From: Mannheimia granulomatis
GTDB taxonomy: Bacteria > Pseudomonadota > Gammaproteobacteria > Enterobacterales > Pasteurellaceae
Direction: 5' to 3'
NCBI RefSeq assembly: GCF_011455695.1
Contig: NZ_CP015030.1
Span: 1,178,001-1,242,000, forward strand
DNA: 64,000 nucleotides
Part shown: piece by piece, positions 1 to 9,150 of the stretch
Numbering within the stretch: the stretch's first letter is position 1
Layout of the letters: each line of letters opens with the position of its first letter
Position numbers and translations under genes: made by a program
The notes under the pieces: generated by a model
Seen by the model: the letters and a program-made list of their open reading frames with translations, nothing else
The model's database searches: none
Told to the model about the DNA's origin: nothing

Positions 1-3000
1 AAACTGATTGCCGAAAATCAGGTGGTGGTAATCGCAGGCGAAACCGGTTCGGGCAAAACCACCCAATTGCCGAAAATGTGTTTGGAGCTCGGGCGTGGGG
101 TAAAAGGCTTGATTGGCCATACCCAGCCCCGCCGAATTGCCGCTCGCTCAGTTGCCACCCGCATCGCCGAAGAGCTGAAATCGGAACTCGGCGACACAGT
201 TGGTTACAAGGTTCGTTTTAACGATCAAGTCGGCGAAAACAGCCTCGTCAAGCTGATGACGGACGGGATTTTGCTCGCCGAAATTCAGCACGACCGCTAT
301 CTCAACCAGTACGACACGTTGATTATTGACGAAGCCCACGAACGCTCGCTCAACAACGATTTTATCTTGGGTTACCTCAAACAAATTCTGCATAAACGCC
401 CCGATCTGAAAGTGATCATCACCTCGGCAACCATTGATGTGGAACGCTTCTCCAAACATTTCAACAACGCCCCAATTATTGAAGTTTCAGGACGGACGTT
501 CCCTGTGGAAGTGCGTTACCGCCCGATTGTGGAAGAGGACGATCAGGATCAACTGCAAGGGATTTTAAATGCCGTTGATGAACTTCAAGCCGAAGGGCGT
601 GGCGATATTCTGATCTTTATGAACGGCGAGCGGGAGATCCGAGATACTGCCGAAACCCTACAAAAACGGGAGCTTCGCCATTGCGAAATTTTGCCGCTTT
701 ACGCCCGCTTGTCGGCGGCGGAACAGCAGCGGATTTTCCAGCCAAGTGGTGGGCTAAACCGCATTATTTTGGCAACCAACGTGGCGGAAACCTCGCTCAC
801 GATCCCGAATATCAAATATGTGATCGACACAGGCACGGCACGCATTTCTCGTTATAGCTACCGCACCAAAGTGCAACGTTTGCCGATTGAGCCGATTTCA
901 CAAGCCTCGGCAAATCAGCGAAAAGGACGATGTGGGCGTATTTCCGATGGTATTTGTATTCGCCTCTACTCTGAGGAAGATTTTAACAATCGCCCACAAT
1001 TTACCGATCCGGAAATTCTGCGGACTAATCTTGCCTCTGTGATTTTGCAAATGGCATCGCTTGGGTTGTCTGATATTGCCAACTTCCCATTTGTGGATTC
1101 TCCAGACATACGCCAAGTGCAAGACGGTATTCGATTATTGGAAGAACTACAGGCATTTCATCACAAAAAAACCAAATATGGCGAGGTGCGTGAATTAACC
1201 CAAATCGGCAAACAACTTGCTCAACTGCCTATCGACCCACGTTTAGGTCGAATGGTCATTGAAGCCGCCAAAAACGGGAGTTTGCACGAAGTAATGATGA
1301 TTGTGTCTGCCCTTTCGATTCAAGACCCAAGAGAACGCCCGCAAGAAAAACAGCAATCAGCTGATGACAAACACCGCCGTTTTGCCGATAAAGATTCGGA
1401 TTTCTTGGCATTTGTGAATCTGTGGCAGTTTATCCAAACGCAACAAAAAGAGCTGACAAAAAACCAGTTCCGTAAACTCTGCCAAAAGGATTACTTGAAT
1501 TATCTGCGAGTGCGTGAGTGGCAAGATATTTATCACCAACTTCGCCTTGCTGTGCGTGAAATGGGCTTGCCGATTAATAGCCTAGAGGCAAACTATCAGC
1601 AAATCCACACCGCTTTGCTGACAGGTTTACTTTCACATATTGGGCTGAAAGACAATGAAAAAATGCACTATTTAGGAGCAAGAAACACCCAGTTTTTTAT
1701 TTTCCCTAATTCGATACTGTTTAAAAAGCAGCCGAAATGGATTATCGCTTCTGAGCTAGTTGAAACGACAAAGCTATGGGCAAGAACAGTTGCCAAAATC
1801 GAACCTGAATGGATTGAACCTTTGGCCCAACATTTAGTAAAGAATAGTTACAGCGAGCCGCACTGGTCGAAATCCAAAGGCTCTGTGATTGCTTATGAAA
1901 AAGTCTCACTCTACGGTTTGCCGATTGTAACAAATCGTCCGGTGAATTATGGGGCGATCGATCCTGAAACCTGTCGGGAGATTTTTATCCGCTCGGCAAT
2001 GGTGGAAGGCGATTGGCACAATAATTACAAATTTTTCAAAGAAAATAACCGCTTGATCAAGGAAGTTGAGGACTTAGAACATAAATCCCGCCGTCGTGAT
2101 ATTTTGGTGGACGAGCAGGTGCTGTTTGATTTCTACGACCAACGTGTCGGCACAGAAGTTGTGTCAAGCAAACATTTTGACAGTTGGTGGAAACAAGCGA
2201 GCAAGCAAGATCCTGAATTACTGAACTTTGAAAAATCCTTCCTGATCAACGAAGATGCCAATAAAGTGAGTGAATTAGACTTCCCGAACTTCTGGCACCA
2301 AGGGCAACTCAAGCTGAAATTAAGCTATCAATTTGAAATCGGCAAAGATCACGATGGGGTAACAGTACATATTCCATTGCCTTTATTAAATCAAGTTGAA
2401 CCGGAGGGCTTTGATTGGCAAATTCCCGGCTTACGACACGAATTAGTGGTTTCATTGATTAAATCACTTCCCAAAGCCACTCGCCGAAATTTTGTGCCAG
2501 CACCAAACTATGCAGAGGCATTTTTAGCGAAAGCCGAGCCGTTTACCAAACCGTTACTTGAAAGCTTAACTTACGAATTAAGAAGAATGACCGGAGTAAC
2601 AGTGGAAGCTGAGCTTTGGGATATTACCCAACTGCCTGCACATTTGAGAATGACTTTCTGTGTAATTGATGAGAAAGGTAAAAAAATTGCCGAAAGTGAA
2701 AACTTAGACGAGTTAAAATTTTCATTAAAAGATCAGGTTCAAAATACGTTATCAAATATTGCCGATGATGGTATTGAGCAAAGCGGAATTCACGTTTGGA
2801 GCTTTGCCGAGCTACCAAAGTTTTACGAGCAGAAAAAACAGCATTTTAGTGTTAAAGCCTACCCGGCGATTGTAGATGAAAAAGAGTCTGTAGGCATTAA
2901 ATTGTTTGAAACCGAGTTCGAACAAGCTCGAGCAATGCAAGCCGGCTTACGCCGTTTGTTGCTTTTAAATGTACCTTCACCGATTAAATATCTACATGAA

Positions 3001-3639
3001 AAATTGCCGAATAAAGCAAAACTAGGGCTTTATTTCGCCCCGTTTGGCAAAGTATTAGACTTAATTGATGATTGTATCGCATGTGCAGTAGATAAATTAG
3101 TGGAAGAGTTCGGTGGCTTTGTTTGGAATGAGGAAAAGTTCCAAGGGTTACACGAATTTGTGCGTGCAAACCTAAATGATACAACCGCAGAGATAGCGTT
3201 ACAGGTTGAAAAATGCCTTACACTTGCCTTTGAAATAAACAAGCGTATGAAAGGAAAAATGGACTTTACCATGGCATTTGCCCTCTCAGATATTAAGGCT
3301 CAAATCGAAGGACTGATTTACCCTGATTTTGTGACCAAAACTGGCTACACTAGACTGCCCGATTTACACCGCTATTTGACGGCAATTGAACGCCGTTTGG
3401 ATAAATTGGTGGTGGATAGCAACGCCGACCGTGCCAAAATGTTGCGGGTGGAGGCCGTGCAAGAGGCGTATAAACAGCTCCTCGCCAAACTGCCAAAATC
3501 CAAAGCCGTGCCGGATGAAGTGCTGGAAATTCGCTATATGATCGAAGAACTGCGCGTCAGCCTGTTCGCCCAACAGCTCGGCACCAAATATCCGATTTCC
3601 GATAAGCGGATTTTGAATGCCATTTCTGCAATAAATTAA
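1..3639 (+). CDS. hrpA: ATP-dependent RNA helicase HrpA (5' end cut off by the window edge)
   Basis: DEAH-box RNA helicase of the HrpA family, which acts in mRNA processing and ribosome-associated RNA remodelling in the cytoplasm. The frame is open from base 1, so the true start lies outside; about 80-90 N-terminal residues are missing compared with the roughly 1300-residue family. Visible motifs are Walker A GETGSGKTT (from base 40), DEAH in IIDEAHERS (about base 328), SATID (about 424) and motif VI QRKGRCGR (about 916). These are followed by the helicase-associated region and the long DUF3418-type C-terminal part typical of HrpA. Base composition is uneven: bases 121-180 are 65% G+C, 2701-2760 are 23% and 3421-3480 are 58% by direct count. 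A perfect inverted USS pair follows the stop. Identification is firm. Confidence 0.95.
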   Translation, partial: KLIAENQVVVIAGETGSGKTTQLPKMCLELGRGVKGLIGHTQPRRIAARSVATRIAEELKSELGDTVGYKVRFNDQVGENSLVKLMTDGILLAEIQHDRYLNQYDTLIIDEAHERSLNNDFILGYLKQILHKRPDLKVIITSATIDVERFSKHFNNAPIIEVSGRTFPVEVRYRPIVEEDDQDQLQGILNAVDELQAEGRGDILIFMNGEREIRDTAETLQKRELRHCEILPLYARLSAAEQQRIFQPSGGLNRIILATNVAETSLTIPNIKYVIDTGTARISRYSYRTKVQRLPIEPISQASANQRKGRCGRISDGICIRLYSEEDFNNRPQFTDPEILRTNLASVILQMASLGLSDIANFPFVDSPDIRQVQDGIRLLEELQAFHHKKTKYGEVRELTQIGKQLAQLPIDPRLGRMVIEAAKNGSLHEVMMIVSALSIQDPRERPQEKQQSADDKHRRFADKDSDFLAFVNLWQFIQTQQKELTKNQFRKLCQKDYLNYLRVREWQDIYHQLRLAVREMGLPINSLEANYQQIHTALLTGLLSHIGLKDNEKMHYLGARNTQFFIFPNSILFKKQPKWIIASELVETTKLWARTVAKIEPEWIEPLAQHLVKNSYSEPHWSKSKGSVIAYEKVSLYGLPIVTNRPVNYGAIDPETCREIFIRSAMVEGDWHNNYKFFKENNRLIKEVEDLEHKSRRRDILVDEQVLFDFYDQRVGTEVVSSKHFDSWWKQASKQDPELLNFEKSFLINEDANKVSELDFPNFWHQGQLKLKLSYQFEIGKDHDGVTVHIPLPLLNQVEPEGFDWQIPGLRHELVVSLIKSLPKATRRNFVPAPNYAEAFLAKAEPFTKPLLESLTYELRRMTGVTVEAELWDITQLPAHLRMTFCVIDEKGKKIAESENLDELKFSLKDQVQNTLSNIADDGIEQSGIHVWSFAELPKFYEQKKQHFSVKAYPAIVDEKESVGIKLFETEFEQARAMQAGLRRLLLLNVPSPIKYLHEKLPNKAKLGLYFAPFGKVLDLIDDCIACAVDKLVEEFGGFVWNEEKFQGLHEFVRANLNDTTAEIALQVEKCLTLAFEINKRMKGKMDFTMAFALSDIKAQIEGLIYPDFVTKTGYTRLPDLHRYLTAIERRLDKLVVDSNADRAKMLRVEAVQEAYKQLLAKLPKSKAVPDEVLEIRYMIEELRVSLFAQQLGTKYPISDKRILNAISAIN

Positions 3640-3653
3640 CATTTCTATAGGGT

Positions 3654-3699
3654 ACAAGCGGTAAGATTTGCAATATTTTTTGCAAATCTTACCGCTTGT
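3654..3699. terminator. Inverted USS pair forming the hrpA terminator
   Basis: A perfect 20-bp inverted repeat (arms 3654-3673 and 3680-3699) with a 6-nt loop. Each arm begins with the uptake-signal core ACAAGCGGT. Paired uptake sequences at gene ends commonly serve as rho-independent terminators in Pasteurellaceae. It lies 15 bp after the hrpA stop. Confidence 0.85.
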
Positions 3700-3813
3700 C
3701 TCGTCTCTCTTATATCAACTAGCTTAAATTATTTTCTATCACTATCTAAACTCTCAATGTAAATTTAATTATCCATAAAAAATTTGAGGTAAATCAAAAA
3801 AGATGAGAACTAT

Positions 3814-3841
3814 TTGCAATAATAAACATCATAGGTATAAT
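3814..3841 (+). promoter_or_regulatory. Probable sigma70 promoter of ssa1
   Basis: TTGCAA (3814-3819), a 16-bp spacer and a perfect TATAAT (3836-3841). Transcription would start near 3848, leaving a short leader of about 20 nt before the ssa1 start, with the Shine-Dalgarno sequence at 3856-3861. It also argues against the in-frame upstream ATG at 3803, which lies before this promoter. Confidence 0.5.
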
Positions 3842-3868
3842 TCCACTTTTTTTATAAGGAGAAAAACA

Positions 3869-6673
3869 ATGCTTGAAAAAAAATATTATTTTAATAAAAG
3901 CTGTATTGCAATGGCCATTTCTACTTTCTTATCTACCAGCTTAGCCTACGCAAACTCTTTAGAGTCGCCTCATTCAACCATTAAGCTTTCGGATGAGATC
4001 AGCTCTAAATATAGTGGTAAGGGAGTAAAATTAGGTGTATTAGATGGCGGGTTTGTTGTTCAGCATCCTCTGCATTCATCAAAACTTCACCCATCTAATT
4101 TTAAATTAACTTCACCGGATGGAAAAGTACTCACCTATGATCCGAGTTACTTGCAATTTGAAGTAAAGCCCGTTGAACAGGAGAATGGAAAAAAAGCACT
4201 AGCAGCTCTATTTGAAACTCATGGCTTAGGGGTATCTGGTGTCATTTCAGCGAAAGCTTCTAAAGAAAACGGCTTTAAAGGTGGTGTCGCTAAAGATGCA
4301 GAAATCCATATCGCAACAAATACCGCAAACCGAAGCTTAGCTGAATTAATTGCTGAAGCTCAGAAAGCAGAGAATCAAGGCGAGGAACAAGAAGAGAAAG
4401 AAAACCAAAAACCTAATTTTGATGAGCTTGCTAAAGCTGATTTATTACTAGCTAAAGATAAAAAGCTTTCATTTGAACGCTTAGAATGGGCTACAGCTTT
4501 AAATAAGCTTGTCGAACGAAATCTATTCGCCATTAATAATAGTTGGAATCTTGATCCTATCAGCGATAATATTGCAGATTTCGATAAATTTTATCATTCT
4601 CTCTCAACAGATAAACAAAACTCACTACTTCAAGCTGTCTTAAATGCCAAAAAGAAAAATACGTTACTGGTCTTTGCAGCAGGAAATGAGAGTAAAAAGC
4701 AAGTTGGTGTGATGGCAATGTTACCTCGTTACCTACCTGAGCTGGAAAAACACTACCTATCAGTTGTAGCTGTAGATAATAAAAATGATCTCACTGAATA
4801 CTCTAACCATTGTGGTGTGAGTAAAAATTGGTGCGTTGCCGCTCCCGGAAATCTTGCGGTCCTCAATGCAGTTCCAGATAAGAACCTTAAACCACAATAT
4901 AATTTTGGTAAAGAAGAAGGAACATCCCTCGCTGCGCCTGTAGTTACGGGAGCCTTAGCTATCTTAAAAGAACGTTTTAACTATCTAGCTCCAACACAAA
5001 TTCGTGATACTTTATTAACCACTGCAACCGATCTCGGTGAAAAAGGTGTTGATGATAAATACGGCTGGGGAGTGATTAACTTAGCTAAAGCAATTAATGG
5101 ACCAAGTCAATTTTTAAATGATGAAATAGTTAATGTGACACAAGATGATCGCTGGAAAAACGATTTCTCAAGTAAATTTAAGTTTACTAAGAGAGGTGAA
5201 AAATCATTAGATTTAGCTGGTAAAAATAATATTGCCCAAATTAACATTGAACAAGGTAGACTCAATTTAAGTGGTATTACGCAAACCAAACTGGTCCAAA
5301 ATAATGCCCATCTAGGGGTAAATCAGACCGAAATTGAGAAAAATTATATTGCAGCTGAAAATAGCCAATTAACCCTATTGGATAACAATGGTTTAATTGG
5401 TAAAGATAAAGCAATTATTCAGTTAAATGGCTCGTTAAAAATATCTGATAAATTAACGGAAAATAGTAAGCAAGGCAGTATTTCAGCTACTGTTGTAAAA
5501 CTTCATGATAAAGCGAGCTATCAAGGTGGGTTCACAAAACTAATTGATAATAAAAATTTAACCAATAGAGGCTTAATGCAAGATCTCTATTTCAAACAAT
5601 CTGAAATTATTGCGAAAGTAAATTCAAATAAAGCCTTTACCGATCCTAATGCCAACGATAATGCCAAGTCCGGATTGAGCTTATTAAATCAGCTCAGAAC
5701 AAGCTCACTTGCATATCGTCAAGGGGTATATAATAACTGGCTACAATCTGCATTAGAGCAAAAGAAACTAGGCCAGCTACATTATGCGGTTTCTAATCAT
5801 ATTTATGCTGATGCTTTAGCATTATTGCGTCACCAAAATGCAAAACAGCTTAATCATATTCAGCATCATTTATTTACAGCAGCTTATTCACCACAAAAAA
5901 CATCAGTTTGGCTTGAGCATAGTGGCCAAAAACATTCTAAAGTGGCAATTAAGCAGAGTTCATCTGCTCTTAGTTTGACCCATAAGCTAAATGATAAAGC
6001 ATTATTGAGTGCGACATTAATGCGAAAAAATCATCATATGGACAAAGATTTTGCTCATGCAGACCTAAAACAAACAAGCTTAAATATTGGATTACGTTAT
6101 CCTTTAGCTGATCATTGGTTTAGTGAGTTAGCGCTACAATTTGGGCAGCAGAAATATAACCAACGCCGTTGGTACAAAAAATCTCAGCTCGGTCAGGCTC
6201 AAAACAAAGGGCATCATATGGGTGGGGAAATTCGTGTAGGTTATCAATTTATGCCTCAAACTTGGATAATTGAACCTAGCCTAGGAGTTCAGTTCATTCA
6301 AACTAGAATGAAAGCCCTCAATGAAAAAGGCGAACTTGCAACAAATACCGCAGCTCTTCGCTATAACGATATTAATCTCACACCGAGTGTGAAATTAAAA
6401 TACACCGTTAAATTTGAGCAAGGCAGCATTTCACCTTATGTTGGTTTGAACTACTTACATCGAGTAAAAGGAAAAGAAAGTAAAATTACCAGCCAACTCA
6501 ATGGCTACCCATTACAAAGCTATGCGACACAAAAACGCAATCATGCTTTAAATCTTGAAGCCGGTATGCAGTTCCAATATAAAAATTGGTTCATTTCTGC
6601 GAATGTTGATTATGATCGCATAAAATCAACGAATGCTTTTGGTTGGAAAACCAATATCGGCTTAACTTTCTAA
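3869..6673 (+). CDS. ssa1: Ssa1-type subtilisin-like serine protease autotransporter
   Basis: Surface autotransporter with a secreted subtilase passenger, closely resembling the serotype-specific antigen Ssa1 of Mannheimia haemolytica (about 930 residues; here 934). Residues 1-28 form a signal peptide ending SLAYA. The S8 triad is visible: Asp59 in LGVLDGG, His118 in ETHGLG and Ser353 in GTSLAAP; Asn273 of AAGNES is the likely oxyanion residue. A charged Glu/Lys/Gln linker occupies about residues 168-185. The passenger stem runs to about residue 640, and the C-terminal 280 residues look like a beta-barrel translocator ending in aromatic Phe (GLTF). The start at 3869 is preferred over 3803 because AAGGAG lies 8 nt upstream and the signal peptide begins there. 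The gene is intact, AT-rich and monocistronic, with a terminator at 6699. Confidence 0.9.
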   Translation: MLEKKYYFNKSCIAMAISTFLSTSLAYANSLESPHSTIKLSDEISSKYSGKGVKLGVLDGGFVVQHPLHSSKLHPSNFKLTSPDGKVLTYDPSYLQFEVKPVEQENGKKALAALFETHGLGVSGVISAKASKENGFKGGVAKDAEIHIATNTANRSLAELIAEAQKAENQGEEQEEKENQKPNFDELAKADLLLAKDKKLSFERLEWATALNKLVERNLFAINNSWNLDPISDNIADFDKFYHSLSTDKQNSLLQAVLNAKKKNTLLVFAAGNESKKQVGVMAMLPRYLPELEKHYLSVVAVDNKNDLTEYSNHCGVSKNWCVAAPGNLAVLNAVPDKNLKPQYNFGKEEGTSLAAPVVTGALAILKERFNYLAPTQIRDTLLTTATDLGEKGVDDKYGWGVINLAKAINGPSQFLNDEIVNVTQDDRWKNDFSSKFKFTKRGEKSLDLAGKNNIAQINIEQGRLNLSGITQTKLVQNNAHLGVNQTEIEKNYIAAENSQLTLLDNNGLIGKDKAIIQLNGSLKISDKLTENSKQGSISATVVKLHDKASYQGGFTKLIDNKNLTNRGLMQDLYFKQSEIIAKVNSNKAFTDPNANDNAKSGLSLLNQLRTSSLAYRQGVYNNWLQSALEQKKLGQLHYAVSNHIYADALALLRHQNAKQLNHIQHHLFTAAYSPQKTSVWLEHSGQKHSKVAIKQSSSALSLTHKLNDKALLSATLMRKNHHMDKDFAHADLKQTSLNIGLRYPLADHWFSELALQFGQQKYNQRRWYKKSQLGQAQNKGHHMGGEIRVGYQFMPQTWIIEPSLGVQFIQTRMKALNEKGELATNTAALRYNDINLTPSVKLKYTVKFEQGSISPYVGLNYLHRVKGKESKITSQLNGYPLQSYATQKRNHALNLEAGMQFQYKNWFISANVDYDRIKSTNAFGWKTNIGLTF

Positions 6674-6698
6674 CTAATTATTCCAAACCTAAAAAAGC

Positions 6699-6723
6699 GG
6701 CACAAGCTTGCTTTGCTTGTGCC
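6699..6723 (+). terminator. Rho-independent terminator after ssa1
   Basis: A 9-bp GC-rich stem (GGCACAAGC at 6699-6707 paired with 6715-6723) with a 7-nt loop, followed by a T-rich stretch (CTTTTTATTT). Confidence 0.8.
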
Positions 6724-6774
6724 TATATCCTTTTTATTTAACTCTAATTATAGTATTTACATTCAAACAATCTT

Positions 6775-7644
6775 ATGAAGAAGTTCTTTCATTTCCCCAA
6801 ATTTACTGAAACGTTCCCAAATGAAAAAAGACCATCTAAGCTACTAAGAGAATATTTTCGTTATAGCTTCCGTAAGGTATGGTGTTCAACCCAATGTATT
6901 CAATTGACAAATTACTTAAACAATTCGCCTTTATGGGCAAAATTATTTAATCAAAACTTATATCGGGTTAATACACTTTTAGATACTTACTGTGATAAAA
7001 CTTTTAATAAAAAACAAAGATTAAAAGCTATCAAAGAAAACTTTACACGTTTTGAAAATTTATTCAGAATAAATTTTTGCAATCAGCTTGTAACACAGCA
7101 AGAGATTTGTATTGCCAAATTAAGTGATGAACTGAATTTATATCTTAGCATTAATCAAATCGATCCCCTAGAAGGTTTCTTTTCATTAAATATTAGAAAT
7201 AATCAAAAAGAGCATATCTACGATGCTTCTTTTACCTTATTAGAAGCAAATAAAATTCTAATTTCCTCAATACAAGGACCTAACAGTAAATCTGCACAGG
7301 ATCTTATAAAATCAGCTACTAAACAATTATATGGTATTCGCCCTATGTTTATGCTGATTTATATATTTAAATTAATTGCTGAGAAATTTAATTTAGAATT
7401 ACTTGGAATCCCTCATAAAAAACAAGCAAAATACCGTTGGAATGACCATTCCAGATTATTATTCAATTACGATATTTTTTGGCAAGAGAATAATGCTATT
7501 CTTATAAAAAATGATTATTGGTTATTGAATAATAATATTGAGAGAAAACCACTAAATATCATACCAAGCAAAAAACGTTCTATGTATAAGAAACGTTACC
7601 AATTGCTCGATGATATTAAAGAAAAAATAAATTTAATGTTCTAA
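6775..7644 (+). CDS. DUF535 / VirK-YbjX family protein
   Basis: A 289-residue protein of the DUF535 family, which includes Shigella VirK and Salmonella/E. coli YbjX, linked to virulence-protein surface localisation and resistance to antimicrobial peptides; the molecular activity is not known. Diagnostic features are the central segment leading to YGIRPMFMLIYIFKL (about residues 180-195), the LGIPHKKQAKYRW region (about 210-224) and the basic C-terminus. No signal peptide is evident. It follows the ssa1 terminator and ends at its own bidirectional terminator, so it is probably a separate unit. Standing next to an exported virulence antigen fits the VirK theme, but a functional link to Ssa1 is inference only. 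Confidence 0.8.
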   Translation: MKKFFHFPKFTETFPNEKRPSKLLREYFRYSFRKVWCSTQCIQLTNYLNNSPLWAKLFNQNLYRVNTLLDTYCDKTFNKKQRLKAIKENFTRFENLFRINFCNQLVTQQEICIAKLSDELNLYLSINQIDPLEGFFSLNIRNNQKEHIYDASFTLLEANKILISSIQGPNSKSAQDLIKSATKQLYGIRPMFMLIYIFKLIAEKFNLELLGIPHKKQAKYRWNDHSRLLFNYDIFWQENNAILIKNDYWLLNNNIERKPLNIIPSKKRSMYKKRYQLLDDIKEKINLMF

Positions 7645-7688
7645 TTAATATACACATAATAATCTAGACAAATTTATTTCTCTTACAT

Positions 7689-7720
7689 AAAAGACCGATC
7701 TTTTATTAGATTGGTCTTTT
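7689..7720. terminator. Bidirectional terminator between the DUF535 gene and ung
   Basis: A 13-bp stem (AAAAGACCGATCT at 7689-7701 against 7708-7720, with one G-T pair) and a 6-nt loop. A-rich and T-rich flanks serve both convergent genes. Confidence 0.8.
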
Positions 7721-7745
7721 ACGTAAATATTATGCAATACTGTTA

Positions 7746-8423
7746 TTAATAATCTATTTCTAGCCGTAATTGCCAATTAATCGGAGCTATTCCTTTCGAA
7801 AGCAAATATCTATTGGTTTTTGAAAAATGCTTACATCCAAAAAATCCACGATAAGCAGAAAGTGGTGATGGATGAGGAGAAGTCAGAACCAAGTGACGGT
7901 TACGATCAATAAACTGCCCTTTTCTCTGAGCATGACTTCCCCAAAGCAAGAAAACTAAATTTTCACGGTAAGTATTTAACTGTGCGATCACTTTATCTGT
8001 AAAAATTTCCCAACCAATTTGAGCATGAGAGTTAGCTCTGCTTTGTTCAACTGTTAATACCGTATTCAACATAAACACTCCTTGTTTTGCCCAATCAACT
8101 AGATAACCATGTTGAGGAATTTGAAATCCTTCAATATCATCAGATAGTTCTTTATACATATTAAGCAAAGAAGGAGGAGGAGCAATCGGCGGTTTTACAG
8201 AAAAAGCCAAACCATGTGCTTGATTCGGCCCATGGTAAGGATCTTGTCCAAGAATAACTACTTTCACCTCGCTAAATTCTGTCAAAGCAAAAGCACTAAA
8301 CACCTCATTTTGAGGCGGGTAAATGACCTTACCTGCTAACCGTTCATTATGCACATATTGCAAAATATGCTGAAAATAACTTTTTTGTTTTTCTTCGCCT
8401 AAAGCTTCTGTCCAAGTTTTCAT
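7746..8423 (-). CDS. ung: Uracil-DNA glycosylase
   Basis: Family 1 uracil-DNA glycosylase, which removes uracil from DNA to start base-excision repair. From the ATG at 8423 it is 225 residues, the usual length. The water-activating motif [13 protein letters not shown] carries catalytic Asp61, and the C-terminal [13 protein letters not shown] motif is the DNA-intercalating loop. An in-frame TTG at 8435 would add four residues; the ATG at 8423 gives the family-typical N-terminus MKTWTEALG. Convergent with the DUF535 gene and divergent from grcA. Confidence 0.96.
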   Translation of the reverse strand: MKTWTEALGEEKQKSYFQHILQYVHNERLAGKVIYPPQNEVFSAFALTEFSEVKVVILGQDPYHGPNQAHGLAFSVKPPIAPPPSLLNMYKELSDDIEGFQIPQHGYLVDWAKQGVFMLNTVLTVEQSRANSHAQIGWEIFTDKVIAQLNTYRENLVFLLWGSHAQRKGQFIDRNRHLVLTSPHPSPLSAYRGFFGCKHFSKTNRYLLSKGIAPINWQLRLEIDY

Positions 8424-8594
8424 AACAACACCCAAATGACTACTTTTTAATCAATCAATATATTTATCTTCAAATTTGGTTAAATTTTTATCGCTTTTTA
8501 TCTCAAAAAGGGTAAAATAGCTTCAAATAAATTTGAATATTTAAAATTTTTTTGTAATTTTCACTTTAACTGCTATTTATTAGGAGAAATTAAA

Positions 8595-8978
8595 ATGATC
8601 AAAGGTGTACAAATCACTGAGTCAGCAAACAGCAACTTATTGAATTCATTCTGGTTATTAGATGAAGCTAAAAACGAAGCTCGCTGCCTAGCTGCTAAAG
8701 CAGGTTACCAAGAAGATCAAATTGTTGCAATCAGTGACTTAGGTCAAATTGCGTATCGTGAAGTACCGGTTAATGTTGCACCAACTATCAAAGTTGAAGG
8801 TGGTCAGCACTTAAACGTAAATGTCTTACGCCGTGAAACATTGGAAGATGCAATCAAAAACCCAGAGAAATATCCTCAATTAACTATCCGTGTTTCTGGT
8901 TATGCAGTTCGTTTTAACTCATTGACCCCAGAGCAACAACGTGATGTTATTACTCGTACATTTACAGAAAGCTTATAA
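8595..8978 (+). CDS. grcA: Autonomous glycyl radical cofactor GrcA
   Basis: A small glycyl-radical protein (127 residues, same length as E. coli YfiD) that replaces the oxygen-damaged C-terminus of pyruvate formate-lyase and restores its activity. The radical glycine is Gly102 in RVSGYAVRF, and the C-terminal half mimics the PflB end. AGGAG at 8582 precedes the ATG. The AT-rich 170-bp region upstream contains a dyad with 7-bp arms (TTCAAAT/ATTTGAA, 8522-8537), possibly an operator; no clear FNR box was found. A hairpin terminator lies at 8999. Confidence 0.97.
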   Translation: MIKGVQITESANSNLLNSFWLLDEAKNEARCLAAKAGYQEDQIVAISDLGQIAYREVPVNVAPTIKVEGGQHLNVNVLRRETLEDAIKNPEKYPQLTIRVSGYAVRFNSLTPEQQRDVITRTFTESL

Positions 8979-8998
8979 TATCAGCTTTTAACAATAAG

Positions 8999-9017
8999 AA
9001 GCACCCTAGTGGTGCTT
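8999..9017 (+). terminator. Terminator after grcA
   Basis: A 7-bp stem AAGCACC/GGTGCTT with a 5-nt loop followed by TTTTTATT. Confidence 0.85.
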
Positions 9018-9088
9018 TTTTATTCCCTCTAATTACCTATAAGCGGTCAAAATACTGGTTAAATTTACAAAAAATTTTGCTCAAACTA

Positions 9089-9116
9089 TTGACACTGGTA
9101 TTTTACCCAGTAAAAT
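9089..9116 (+). promoter_or_regulatory. Strong sigma70-type promoter of the UmuD-like gene
   Basis: A consensus TTGACA (9089-9094), a 16-bp spacer and TAAAAT (9111-9116). The spacer contains a symmetric palindrome CTGG-N8-CCAG (9095-9110), and the LexA-type box starts 3 bp after the -10 hexamer. Confidence 0.7.
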
Positions 9117-9119
9117 AAC

Positions 9120-9135
9120 CTGTATAAAAACACAG
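9120..9135 (+). promoter_or_regulatory. LexA operator (SOS box)
   Basis: CTGTATAAAAACACAG matches the gammaproteobacterial LexA consensus CTGT-N8-ACAG exactly at the conserved positions, with the AT-rich spacer that LexA favours. It covers the expected transcription start of the downstream gene, a repressing position. The sequence directly supports SOS control of the UmuD-like gene. Confidence 0.75.
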
Positions 9136-9150
9136 ATTGAGGATTTTACC

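Noticed and set aside
148-459. Antisense open frame inside hrpA, and similar frames inside lon, rapA, purH and tolB
   Set aside because: No ribosome-binding sites or recognisable products; they mirror the codon pattern of the real genes.
3803-3825. Fur-box-like sequence over the ssa1 promoter
   Set aside because: A best alignment to the 19-bp Fur consensus gave only about 10 matches, too few to claim.
3803-3868. In-frame upstream start of ssa1 adding 22 residues
   Set aside because: It lies before the TATAAT at 3836 and lacks a ribosome-binding site; the start at 3869 has AAGGAG and begins the signal peptide.
8436-8594. FNR site upstream of grcA
   Set aside because: Anaerobic control is expected for grcA, but no TTGAT-N4-ATCAA match was found; only an unrelated 7-bp-arm dyad is present.
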